This document shows, piece after piece, positions 18,396 to 26,479 of a DNA stretch of 64,000 nucleotides. Below the pieces are notes generated by a model, which saw only the letters and a program-made list of their open reading frames with translations, was not told the DNA's origin and ran no database searches. The stretch is taken from the NCBI RefSeq assembly GCF_003946325.1, contig NZ_RHNT01000001.1, forward strand, positions 124,001-188,000, written 5' to 3'. The position numbers and the translations under genes were made by a program. Position 1 is the stretch's first letter. Every line of letters starts with the position of its first letter. Source of the DNA: Companilactobacillus furfuricola. Lineage in GTDB: Bacteria > Bacillota > Bacilli > Lactobacillales > Lactobacillaceae.

Positions 18396-20849
18396 TTGGC
18401 AAATAATTCTCCTAAAATCCAAGATATCCCATTAGAGAAGATCATGGGGGACCGTTTCGAGAGATATTCAAAATCGATTATTCAGGAAAGAGCACTACCT
18501 GATATTCGAGATGGCTTGAAACCGGTTCAACGAAGAATTTTATATTCAATGTTTTTGGACGGGAATACTTTCGATAAAGGTTTTAGAAAGTCGGCCAAAG
18601 GTGTCGGTAATGTCATGGGTAACTTTCACCCACATGGTGATTCCTCCATTTACGAAGCCATGGTCCGCTTGTCACAAGATTGGAAATTACGTGAGCCGCT
18701 GATCGAGATGCACGGAAATAACGGATCGATGGACGGTGACCCACCGGCAGCGATGCGTTATACCGAAGCACGATTAAGCAAGATCTCCACAGAAATGCTC
18801 CGCGATATCAACAAGAATACTGTTGATGAAGAGTGGAATTTTGATGATACTGAAAAGGAACCAAAAGTTTTACCAGCTCGCTTCCCCAATTTGTTAGTCA
18901 ATGGAGCAACTGGTATCTCAGCTGGTTATGCGACAGAGATCCCACCACATAACTTAGGCGAAGTCATTGAAGCAACTATCAAGTTGATCGATGAACCAGA
19001 TACTTCTTTAGAAGAGCTCATGAAGATCGTTAAGGGACCTGACTTTCCTACTGGTGGTATCCTCCAGGGAGCTTCCGGTATCAAAGAAGCATACGAAACT
19101 GGTCGTGGTAAGGTTTATTTACGTTCAAAGACTTCGATCCAAGAACTTCGTGGTCACAAGTCACAGATCGTTATCACTGAGATACCTTATGAAGTCAACA
19201 AAGCACAACTGGTCAAGAAAATGGATGAAGTTCGTGTGATGAAAAAGGTCGAGGGTATCGCTGAAGTTCGTGATGAAAGTGATCGACAAGGTCTCTCGAT
19301 CGTCGTTGAGCTAAAACGCGATGTTGATGCTCAAGGGATCTTAAATTACTTATTGAAAAATACCGATTTACAGATCTCTTACAATTTCAACATGGTCGCT
19401 ATTGCCGAAATGACACCACAACAAGTTGGCTTGATCAAGATGCTCAAAGAGTATATCAAGCATCAAGAAGACGTAGTTTTGCGACGTTCACATTTTGATC
19501 GAGATAAAGCTAAGAAGCGTCTTCACATCGTTGAAGGCTTGATCAAGGCACTCTCGATCTTAGATAAGGTGATCAAGACTATTCGTGCAAGTAAGAATAA
19601 GTCCGATGCCAAGAACAACTTAGTGAAAGAGTATAAATTCACTGAAGCTCAAGCTGAGGCTATTGTTTCTTTACAGCTTTATCGTTTGACTAATACTGAT
19701 GTCACTGAATTAGAAAAAGAAGATAAAGATCTGAATGCTCTGATCAAACAATTAGACAAGATCATTAATGATCATCATGAATTAATGTGGGTCATCAAAG
19801 AAGAACTTTCTAAGGTCAAAGATACTTATGGGGATGATCGTAGAACTAAGATCGAGGCAAAAGTTGACGAGATCAAAGTTGATACAACTGTCTTGGTCGC
19901 TAGTGAAGACGTCCGAGTACTAGTTAGTCACGATGGTTACGTTAAACGTAGCAGCCAACGTTCGTATATGGCTTCAGACGAGGGCGAGAATGGCCTCAAG
20001 GACGAAGATTATCCAGTCTTAAACATTGAAGCTAACACCTTGGATCATCTCTTTATCTTTACGGATAAGGGTAATTTGATCTACCGGCAGATTTTTGAAT
20101 TAGAAGATACTAAGTGGAAAGAAACGGGTTCCCACTTGTCGCAAGAAGTTGGCTTAGCTAATAATGAATCAGTTCTGAAGGCATTCGTCTTCAAAGATCT
20201 GAAGCAAACAGGAACATTTGTAACCGGAACTGACGGTAATTACATCAAACAGATCGACTTTTCTGATTTATTACCGGGACGAACTTATAAATCACGTGCC
20301 AGCCGCTACATTAAGCTAAAAAATGACGACCAGCATGTTTTTGACGTAGATTATATCCCTGCAGATCAAGCTAACAATCAATTAGTCTATGTATTTACTA
20401 AACATTCTTATGCTTCAGCTTTCCCACTAGAAGAGGTTCCAGTCGTTGGTAGTAAAGCTGTCGGTGTTAAATTTGTCAGTCTGAAACCAGATGATGAAGT
20501 TGCTGGATACTTTATCGCCGATAAAGACGATACTGAAGATAAAATTGCTGTCTTGACCCAGCGTGGTTCATACAAGCAAATGAAACTATCAGAGATCCCG
20601 ATCACTAGCCGTGCTAGAAGAGGGGTCTTGACCTTACGAGAACTTAAGCGATCACCACATCGTATATGTTTAGTTGCTAAGACTAACCAAAATATCCAGC
20701 TAGAAGTTATCACTGATACTAACCAACACGTCTCAATTGATTTCAACGCTCATAGTGATACTGACCGTTATTCTAATGGATCATTCATTTTAGATCCTGA
20801 TTCTGACGGTGATCCTATCAGATTTGAAATAAATTATATTAATAAATAA
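18396..20849 (+). CDS. parC: DNA topoisomerase IV subunit A
   Basis: This is the DNA-cleaving subunit of topoisomerase IV. The 817-residue protein has the winged-helix cleavage domain with HPHGDSSIYEAMVRL, the active-site Tyr in AMRYTEARLSKI (about residue 121), and a C-terminal beta-pinwheel. It starts at TTG preceded by AGGTGAT. Together with parE it forms a two-gene operon about 11 kb from the dif site, a position that suits decatenation at the terminus, though this may be coincidence. Confidence 0.96.
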   Translation: MANNSPKIQDIPLEKIMGDRFERYSKSIIQERALPDIRDGLKPVQRRILYSMFLDGNTFDKGFRKSAKGVGNVMGNFHPHGDSSIYEAMVRLSQDWKLREPLIEMHGNNGSMDGDPPAAMRYTEARLSKISTEMLRDINKNTVDEEWNFDDTEKEPKVLPARFPNLLVNGATGISAGYATEIPPHNLGEVIEATIKLIDEPDTSLEELMKIVKGPDFPTGGILQGASGIKEAYETGRGKVYLRSKTSIQELRGHKSQIVITEIPYEVNKAQLVKKMDEVRVMKKVEGIAEVRDESDRQGLSIVVELKRDVDAQGILNYLLKNTDLQISYNFNMVAIAEMTPQQVGLIKMLKEYIKHQEDVVLRRSHFDRDKAKKRLHIVEGLIKALSILDKVIKTIRASKNKSDAKNNLVKEYKFTEAQAEAIVSLQLYRLTNTDVTELEKEDKDLNALIKQLDKIINDHHELMWVIKEELSKVKDTYGDDRRTKIEAKVDEIKVDTTVLVASEDVRVLVSHDGYVKRSSQRSYMASDEGENGLKDEDYPVLNIEANTLDHLFIFTDKGNLIYRQIFELEDTKWKETGSHLSQEVGLANNESVLKAFVFKDLKQTGTFVTGTDGNYIKQIDFSDLLPGRTYKSRASRYIKLKNDDQHVFDVDYIPADQANNQLVYVFTKHSYASAFPLEEVPVVGSKAVGVKFVSLKPDDEVAGYFIADKDDTEDKIAVLTQRGSYKQMKLSEIPITSRARRGVLTLRELKRSPHRICLVAKTNQNIQLEVITDTNQHVSIDFNAHSDTDRYSNGSFILDPDSDGDPIRFEINYINK

Positions 20850-20853
20850 GCAA

Positions 20854-20862
20854 TGCTATAAT
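20854..20862 (+). promoter_or_regulatory. Extended -10 promoter for the LysR gene
   Basis: TGCTATAAT follows directly after the parC stop codon and resembles the parE promoter. Confidence 0.5.
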
Positions 20863-20930
20863 TAATTTATTATATATAGTATCATTGACCTATAGAGTGT
20901 TTAATTTAGACAGTGAAAGGAAGTGATTTT

Positions 20931-21887
20931 TTGTTAGATGAAGATGCTAGACGTGTATTTAGTTCCAAAGCGTTAAATTATTTTGATGAGTTATCTAAGA
21001 ACATGAGTTATACCAAAACGGCTCAATCCTTAGGGATTACGCAACCAGCATTAACTCAACAGATCAAAAAAATAGAAAAGGTAGTAGGTGCCCCGTTGTT
21101 TTACAGCGTTGGTAAGAAAATCTATTTAACTGATGCCGGATCTGTTTTATTAAGTGCGACTCACGAAATATTTGATGTGATCAATACCGTTACAGACCAA
21201 ATTCAGCAAAAATCTTCCGAAAGTTCAGGTACGATCAGTATCGGTATTTTGAATTCAGTTGAACCAAAAGTTCTTGAAGACTTTATTGTTGAGTTCAATC
21301 GGATCAATCCGAATATCGAGATCGATCTAGTCTTGCTGACTCGTAATGAGATCTGGGACCAGATCCAAAACAATAAGATCGATATTGCTGTAATGTATTT
21401 GCCTGACAATACTATCAAAAATTGGAAATCTTATAAGTCAAAGAAGATTATTAATGATACGATAATGTTGGTGCACAATAATGAAAAGATCGCCAAACGT
21501 GGCAAAGCTACTTACAAAGAAGCTATCACCACACCGTGGGTTTCTTATTTGCGAGGATATTACTTTACAGACTTGATGATCGAGAAGTTCAAGAATTCAT
21601 TAGTCGATGTGCCTAAAGTAGTCGCAAGATTTTCTTCACCTTATCAATTGTTGAAGTTCGTACAAGATTCAGATGGCGTCTATACTGGTCTGCCATTGAG
21701 CTTTTGCTTAGCTAATGAGCAAATGTTTAAGTATTATCAGACACCACTCGAGCCAGCTATTTCAGCTGATTTAACATTTGTTTATCGTGATGACAAAGAT
21801 AAGATCCCACGGATCAAAGAATTCTTTACTGAGTGGGATGGCTTTTTAAGTAAGAAGAGTTATATCGATCGTTTGAAATCTTTATAA
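20931..21887 (+). CDS. LysR family transcriptional regulator
   Basis: The 318-residue protein has an N-terminal winged helix (LNYFDELSKNMSYTKTAQSL, then GITQPALTQQIKKIEKVVGAPLF) and a two-lobed effector domain (SGTISIGILNS...). The TTG at 20931 is chosen because AAAGGAAGTGA is correctly spaced; the in-frame GTG at 20913 has nothing upstream. It lies 20 bp before ppaC and may be cotranscribed with it. LysR regulators usually control a divergent neighbour; here the upstream gene is parC on the same strand, so the target is not evident. Confidence 0.9.
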   Translation: MLDEDARRVFSSKALNYFDELSKNMSYTKTAQSLGITQPALTQQIKKIEKVVGAPLFYSVGKKIYLTDAGSVLLSATHEIFDVINTVTDQIQQKSSESSGTISIGILNSVEPKVLEDFIVEFNRINPNIEIDLVLLTRNEIWDQIQNNKIDIAVMYLPDNTIKNWKSYKSKKIINDTIMLVHNNEKIAKRGKATYKEAITTPWVSYLRGYYFTDLMIEKFKNSLVDVPKVVARFSSPYQLLKFVQDSDGVYTGLPLSFCLANEQMFKYYQTPLEPAISADLTFVYRDDKDKIPRIKEFFTEWDGFLSKKSYIDRLKSL

Positions 21888-21907
21888 AACAAAGGAGTAA
21901 CGTACTA

Positions 21908-22843
21908 ATGGCAAAAGAAAAAGAATTAGTAGTTGGACACAAGAGTCCAGATACTGACGCTGTCGTGGCAGCAATTGCATTTTCATATTTTAAGAATCAA
22001 ACAGGGTTCAATACCGAAGCAGTTGCTCAAGGTGAACCTAACAAAGAAACAAAATTTGTTTTTGATAAATTTGACTATAAGTACCCACGTATTACTACTA
22101 AAGCTAGTGATGAAGTTAAAAAAGTTATGTTGGTCGATCACAACGAAGCACAACAAAGTTTTGACGATATCGATGATGTTCAAGTAACACATGTAGTTGA
22201 CCACCACCGTATTGCTAATTTCCAAACTGACCAACCTCTTTACTATCGTGCTGAACCACTAGGGTGTACAAGTACGATCCTTTGGAAGATGTTCAATGAA
22301 CATGATGTTGAGATCCCAGCTAATTTAGCTGGAATGATGGCTTCAGCTATTATCTCAGATACACTTTTACTAAAATCACCTACAACCACTGATCAAGACG
22401 TTGCTGCTGTTAAGAGCTTAGCTACAACAGCTGGTATCGACTACAAGTCATACGGTATGGACATGCTTAAAGCAGGAACTGACTTAGATGACAAGTCGAC
22501 GAAGGAACTTCTTGACATGGATGCTAAGAGTTTTGATATGAACGGTCACAGCGTGCGTGTTGCTCAAGTTAATACCGTTGATGTCGATCATACGCTTGAA
22601 CGTGAAGCAGATTTTGTCAAAGATATTAAGGCTGAAAACCAAGATAATGGTTACAACCTATTTGTCTTATTGATCACAAATATCATGACAAGTGATACAA
22701 CTGGTATCATTATTGGTGATGATGCTGACGTTGCTACCTTTGAAAAAGCCTTAAATACTAAGGTTGATGATAACAAAGCTGCATTACCTGGCGTTGTTTC
22801 ACGTAAGAAGCAAATCGTACCTCCACTTAACGAAAACTTTTAG
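21908..22843 (+). CDS. ppaC: Manganese-dependent inorganic pyrophosphatase
   Basis: This family II pyrophosphatase splits PPi to phosphate and pulls biosynthetic reactions forward. The 311-residue DHH-family protein has GHKSPDTDAV, VDHNEAQQ, the DHH motif in VVDHHRI, and the C-terminal DHHA2 domain ending VVSRKKQIVPPL. AAAGGAGTAAC precedes the ATG. A terminator follows. Confidence 0.97.
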   Translation: MAKEKELVVGHKSPDTDAVVAAIAFSYFKNQTGFNTEAVAQGEPNKETKFVFDKFDYKYPRITTKASDEVKKVMLVDHNEAQQSFDDIDDVQVTHVVDHHRIANFQTDQPLYYRAEPLGCTSTILWKMFNEHDVEIPANLAGMMASAIISDTLLLKSPTTTDQDVAAVKSLATTAGIDYKSYGMDMLKAGTDLDDKSTKELLDMDAKSFDMNGHSVRVAQVNTVDVDHTLEREADFVKDIKAENQDNGYNLFVLLITNIMTSDTTGIIIGDDADVATFEKALNTKVDDNKAALPGVVSRKKQIVPPLNENF

Positions 22844-22851
22844 TAAAATAA

Positions 22852-22883
22852 GAGTAAATTTTAATTAAAAGAATTTACTTTTT
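22852..22883 (+). terminator. Terminator after ppaC
   Basis: AGTAAATT/AATTTACT stem with an AT-rich loop, ending in TTTTT. Confidence 0.75.
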
Positions 22884-22889
22884 GTTAAT

Positions 22890-22912
22890 CGTTTTCATTG
22901 AAAACGTTCGCT
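22890..22912 (+). promoter_or_regulatory. CcpA cre site overlapping a palindrome
   Basis: Positions 22898-22912 match all fixed positions of the cre consensus WTGNAANCGNWNNCW. Positions 22890-22906 form a perfect 17-bp palindrome (CGTTTTCA-T-TGAAAACG). The cre includes the -35 box of the following promoter, so binding of CcpA would be expected to repress it. Confidence 0.75.
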
Positions 22913-22926
22913 TGCTCTTGTATAAT
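22898..22926 (+). promoter_or_regulatory. Sigma-A promoter for the GRP sugar transporter
   Basis: TTGAAA (22898-22903) and TATAAT (22921-22926) are 17 bp apart. The -35 coincides with the cre site. Confidence 0.8.
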
Positions 22927-22938
22927 CTATATATCATT

Positions 22939-22974
22939 AAAACTGCTGGTGGTTTTTTGACTGCCGGCAGTTTT
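22939..22974 (+). promoter_or_regulatory. Leader hairpin before the GRP transporter
   Basis: AAAACTGCTGG and CCGGCAGTTTT form an 11-bp stem with one G-U pair in the 5' leader, just after the promoter. The following TTTTGGTGTTTTAG is only a weak U-tract, so it may be an attenuator, a stabilising hairpin or a leaky terminator. Confidence 0.5.
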
Positions 22975-23012
22975 GGTGTTTTAGATACTTTCTTAAATAA
23001 AGGGGATTTACA

Positions 23013-23912
23013 ATGAGCGTTACAAACATACTAATTGGTCTTCTGCCTATGATCGGCTGGGGTGTTTTCCCAGTCTTGACAGGATACTTCGGTGGAAAGC
23101 CAGTTAACCAAATTATTGGTGCAACATATGGTACTTTGCTTGGTGCTATTGTTGTTGCACTATTTACGCAAACACCTCTACTATCTGGAAAGGAATTCTT
23201 ATTTACCTTCCTTTCTGGTGCAGCCTGGTCCTTTGGTCAGATCTTTGTGTTCTATGCCTTTACGGAAATGGGTGTTTCAAGAACAATGCCTATTTCAACT
23301 GGTTTCCAATTGATCGGTGCTTCTCTCTGGGGCGTCTTCGTCTTAGGTGAATGGTCAACCGGAATGGCTAAAGCAATCGGCTTTTTCGCTATTTTCTTGA
23401 TCATCATTGGTGTTTACTTGACTACTTATACTGAGAATAAGAATCAGACATCAACTGGTACTAATGGCAGTAAAGCATTAAAGGGTGTAGGTTTAGTATT
23501 GATCGCTGAAGTTGGTTACTTAGCATACTCAGCCTTCCCACAAGCAGTTGAAGTTTCAGGATTTGAAGCCTTTCTACCACAAGGTTTAGGTATGGCTGTT
23601 GTGGCAACGATTTTTGCATTTGCAACTAAATCAAACAGATCTTCAAAACCTTACAGAACTAAGAGTTCATACACTAATATCATCAGTGGTTTGTTCTTTG
23701 CCTTAGCTGCCTTATCATATTTGATTTCTGCACGTCCAGAAGTTAATGGTTTAGCTACAGGATTCACACTTTCACAAATGAACGTTATCCTTGCTACACT
23801 TGGTGGAATTTACGTTCTTCATGAAAAGAAGACATCAAAAGAAATGGTCGCTGTACTTAGTGGTTTAGCTTTAGTTGTTATCGCTGGTATCATTACAGCA
23901 TTTATCAAGTAA
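23013..23912 (+). CDS. GRP family sugar uptake protein (GlcU/RbsU-like)
   Basis: The 299-residue integral membrane protein has about ten transmembrane helices with internal duplication. It matches the glucose/ribose porter family (LLPMIGWGVFPVL, then AAWSFGQIFVFYAF, GVSRTMPISTGFQL). Substrate within the family (glucose, ribose or other) cannot be read from sequence. A cre site over the promoter predicts repression on preferred sugars, which would suit a secondary sugar or a low-affinity uptake route. AAAGGGGAT is the ribosome site. It stands alone, followed by two terminators. Confidence 0.9.
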   Translation: MSVTNILIGLLPMIGWGVFPVLTGYFGGKPVNQIIGATYGTLLGAIVVALFTQTPLLSGKEFLFTFLSGAAWSFGQIFVFYAFTEMGVSRTMPISTGFQLIGASLWGVFVLGEWSTGMAKAIGFFAIFLIIIGVYLTTYTENKNQTSTGTNGSKALKGVGLVLIAEVGYLAYSAFPQAVEVSGFEAFLPQGLGMAVVATIFAFATKSNRSSKPYRTKSSYTNIISGLFFALAALSYLISARPEVNGLATGFTLSQMNVILATLGGIYVLHEKKTSKEMVAVLSGLALVVIAGIITAFIK

Positions 23913-23930
23913 TCTTATGTGTCTAATGTT

Positions 23931-23962
23931 ATGCAATGACTATGGTCGTTGCATATTTTTTT
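23931..23962 (+). terminator. Terminator after the GRP transporter
   Basis: ATGCAATGAC/GTCGTTGCAT stem (one G-U) followed by a T-run. Confidence 0.85.
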
Positions 23963-23987
23963 TGCAAGAATTCGTTTCATAATAGAG

Positions 23988-24024
23988 AAAAAGCGCTCCA
24001 GGAATTTTCCTGGAGCGCTTTTTT
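23988..24024. terminator. Second, strong bidirectional terminator
   Basis: AAGCGCTCCAGGA/TCCTGGAGCGCTT is a perfect stem between an A-run and a T-run. Confidence 0.9.
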
Positions 24025-24196
24025 GAGACTAGGTCTCAGAATACTTCTATCCAATAATGTGGGGGATCTCGGTAATTATTAGTGATGAGTCTAATGTTAC
24101 CGAAATCTAAGGAGTGTCAAATAGGGAAATCACCAATACCTACCTGACATCTTCATCATAGGTCCAATAAGTACAATTGTTAAATAAAAAGTTGAT
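24025..24196. other. Intergenic stretch with a compound hairpin
   Basis: No gene is seen here. TGAGAC/GTCTCA forms a short palindrome at 24024-24038. Positions 24069-24103 fold into TCGGTAA/TTACCGA enclosing ATTAG/CTAAT, without a T-tract. Confidence 0.4.
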
Positions 24197-25069
24197 TTAT
24201 TTTACAATTACTGTTCTAGCAGCGATCAACTGACCGTTGGAGTAACGGATAGTGTCATTGCCATTGTTACCAGTAATAAGACCGTTGGTAGATAATAGTT
24301 TTAATTCAGCTTGACTCATATTACTTACATCAAAGAAAATACTTTGAGCATAGGTACCAGCTTTTAATGTCTTAGGTAAAGCACTAATCGCCACTTTTTT
24401 ACCATCTTGATAAACATTACTTACTGGGGCAATATTTTTAGCCTGATAAGTTTTGCCTTGGCTATCAGTAATAGTGAAGTTCGGGATCTGATAAATGTTT
24501 GTAAAGACATTTGGTGTAGCGTTAGTTGTTGTGATCGTATCTTGGAAGTCGACATTTAAAGAATTTAAAGCTGGAACGGTGATCGTGATCGGCTTTTCAA
24601 TCAGTGTTTGACTGTAGTTAAAGTTGTTTAAAATCTGTAGTTTTAGTTGCGCAGTTCCGCCATTTTTTTTGAGATCAGGGACAGTTTGGGTCTTAAAAGT
24701 CCAAAAATCGTCGTCTGCTGGACTCAAACGATACTTGTAATGATTTGCTAAGGCATCATTTCTCGTTGCTTTAGCATAGTTAGTATTGGCTTCACCGAGC
24801 CAGAGAGGCATGTCACCGGCAACGAATTGATCAAAAGTTCGATAATAACCATCAACTTCTTCAGCAAGTTCATAGCTTGGGATAGTGACATTGTCGTTTA
24901 AATTATCTAGGAATGAATTTAGGTAATCAATTGGAAATGGTTGATAGATCAGATCAGAATCATTAGTTTCAGTGGTGGTAGCTTGGACAGAATTGTTACT
25001 TAGGCCGATTGAGAGCATGGTTAAGCCTAATGTTAAAACAGTCGTTTTAAATAATTTATGTTTGAACAT
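24197..25069 (-). CDS. Secreted surface protein of unknown function
   Basis: The 290-residue protein starts MFKHKLFKTTVLTLGLTMLS and has a signal peptide, with probable cleavage after SVQA near residue 30. The mature part is polar and beta-rich, with no LPXTG, transmembrane anchor or cell-wall repeat that I recognise. The ATG at 25069 is chosen because AAAGGGGAAC precedes it. It lies between terminators and the Xer-like gene and is probably monocistronic. It may be a lactobacillus-specific surface protein; I do not assign a family. Confidence 0.75.
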   Translation of the reverse strand: MFKHKLFKTTVLTLGLTMLSIGLSNNSVQATTTETNDSDLIYQPFPIDYLNSFLDNLNDNVTIPSYELAEEVDGYYRTFDQFVAGDMPLWLGEANTNYAKATRNDALANHYKYRLSPADDDFWTFKTQTVPDLKKNGGTAQLKLQILNNFNYSQTLIEKPITITVPALNSLNVDFQDTITTTNATPNVFTNIYQIPNFTITDSQGKTYQAKNIAPVSNVYQDGKKVAISALPKTLKAGTYAQSIFFDVSNMSQAELKLLSTNGLITGNNGNDTIRYSNGQLIAARTVIVK

Positions 25070-25149
25070 TTTTGTTCCCCTTTTATAATCAATATCAACA
25101 TTATAATTCAAAAGCAACAAAAATTCTTTGACTATAAACAAAATTAATA

Positions 25150-25980
25150 TTAAATTTCAAAGTCAGTTTCACGAAGTAATCGACGATAGTAGAGTAAAGA
25201 ACTTGCACTGAGTTGATCAATGATCGCTAAATCATCATCGGTTGGTTCTCTTTTCGAAAGTAAAATCAGGATGAAAGTCGTGTATAGTTTTTTTGGTGTA
25301 AGTTCTAAATCTAATTTCTCACTATCTTTTTTTAAATCTCGATGTAACGCAGCGGTACTTAAGAGAGGCGATTTAGCACCTTTATTTCGACTCAAAAAGA
25401 GATTTTTCGTATTCCAATACGATTGCCAAGGTTCGATGAAATCATGATATTCTTGGAGAAATTGGCGCTGCCTGGATGAAAATTTAAGTGAGGTGAAAGT
25501 TTGATAGAATCCGTCTGACAAAGCTGTCTGGTAATGGAATCCCTTAGAAATTATCAACATTAATAAACGAGGGTAGACGTGGAGATTTTGATTTGTTAAA
25601 TAATCGTCGAGATTCAAGAATATTTCGACAGGAAAGTTGTCTTGGAGAGGGACTTTTAAACTATTGATATTTAACGTCGGCAAATCGTCGATCAACTTAT
25701 TGGCAAATAGATATTTGAAATAAATATTCAAATTGCTAAGAACTTTATTGATCGTACTAGGACTCAAACGCAGTTTATGTTCTAAAAAGGACTTGTATTC
25801 AAGCACATCAACATCGTGGATCGAGTGAGTATCGAGCGTGCTTTTGAACAGTTGATCGTGCTCAACTAAATAATCCAAAAAATCATGGAGTGAATTGAGA
25901 TATTCATCGTGTGCACGCGCTGAAATATGACGTGTCTTTAAATAAGCATTAAATCCAGTGATATATGGGATCTTTGTCAT
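25150..25980 (-). CDS. Xer-like tyrosine recombinase with a degenerate active site
   Basis: The 276-residue protein has an N-terminal SAM-like DNA-binding domain (YLKTRHISARAHDEYLNSLHDFLDYLV, quoted in part: HISARAHDEYLNSL) and a region aligned to the integrase catalytic domain. The catalytic residues are missing. The RxS(E) arginine position reads GFHYQTA, the HxLRH motif reads KKLYT, and no LGH is visible; only YY near the end could be a Tyr. It resembles the XerD-like proteins of streptococci, for which no recombinase activity is known. GTGAGG supports the ATG at 25980. A role other than strand exchange is inferred. Confidence 0.75.
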   Translation of the reverse strand: MTKIPYITGFNAYLKTRHISARAHDEYLNSLHDFLDYLVEHDQLFKSTLDTHSIHDVDVLEYKSFLEHKLRLSPSTINKVLSNLNIYFKYLFANKLIDDLPTLNINSLKVPLQDNFPVEIFLNLDDYLTNQNLHVYPRLLMLIISKGFHYQTALSDGFYQTFTSLKFSSRQRQFLQEYHDFIEPWQSYWNTKNLFLSRNKGAKSPLLSTAALHRDLKKDSEKLDLELTPKKLYTTFILILLSKREPTDDDLAIIDQLSASSLLYYRRLLRETDFEI

Positions 25981-26041
25981 AGCGGACCTCACTTAAACAA
26001 TTAATACTTATATGTTAAAGTAAATCGAACATCCGTTCAAC

Positions 26042-26167
26042 AAAAAAGAGAGTGGAGGTGCACGGGTAGCTGCTGAGGATTAACGCGGGTGGTCGGACAG
26101 GTGCTGCGAAGCAGTGCCACGACCACCTGTGTTAACCGGAGGCCGCTGTGCACCGGAACTCGTTTCC
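26042..26167 (+). repeat. Structured intergenic repeat, copy 1 (full length)
   Basis: This is a GC-rich element, in contrast to its surroundings. The + strand folds into nested stems: outer GGTGCAC/GTGCACC (26057-26063 with 26148-26154), GGATTAAC/GTTAACC with one bulge, GGTGGTCG/CGACCACC (26088-26095 with 26120-26127), and an apical GGTGCTGC-GAA-GCAGTGCC. The apical stem has two G-U pairs that would be mismatches on the other strand. A conserved CTCGTTTCC end and an ATCCTTGAG-AAT tail follow, then a degenerate copy of the terminator-like tail seen at 46.4 kb. Confidence 0.85.
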
Positions 26168-26247
26168 ATATCCTTGAGAATTAAAATAACAACCTCTATT
26201 CAATTTGCTTCAAATTTTGCTACTAAAGATTTAAAGATCCACTTATT

Positions 26248-26309
26248 CGAAAGCAGTGCTCGCTGATAGTTTCTAAACCGGAGGCCGCTATCAAGCGCAA
26301 CTCGTTTCC
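26248..26309 (+). repeat. Structured repeat, truncated copy between copies 1 and 2
   Basis: This copy lacks the 5' half. It retains CGAA-AGCAGTGC, then ACCGGAGGCCGCT and CAACTCGTTTCC. A stem of its own, CGCTGATAG/CTATCAAGCG (one bulge, 26261-26269 with 26288-26297), takes the place of the outer helix. Confidence 0.7.
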
Positions 26310-26436
26310 AAAAAAGAGAGTGGAGGTGCACGGGTAGCTGCTGAGGATCAACGCGGGTGGTCGCACAAGGTGCTGCGAAGCAGTGCCACGACCACCTGTG
26401 TTAACCGGAGGCCGCTGTGCGCTGCAACTCGTTTCC
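26310..26436 (+). repeat. Structured repeat, copy 2 (full length)
   Basis: It is nearly identical to copy 1 over its length. The outer helix here pairs GTGCAC with GTGCGC, using a G-U pair that keeps the helix on the + strand. It ends at the terminator of the dehydrogenase gene. Confidence 0.85.
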
Positions 26437-26438
26437 AT

Positions 26439-26473
26439 GAAAAAAGATCTACATATCTTCCATATGTAGATCT
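26439..26473 (-). terminator. Terminator of the dehydrogenase gene
   Basis: AGATCTACATAT/ATATGTAGATCT stem with a U-run on the - strand. Confidence 0.85.
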
Positions 26474-26479
26474 CATTAA

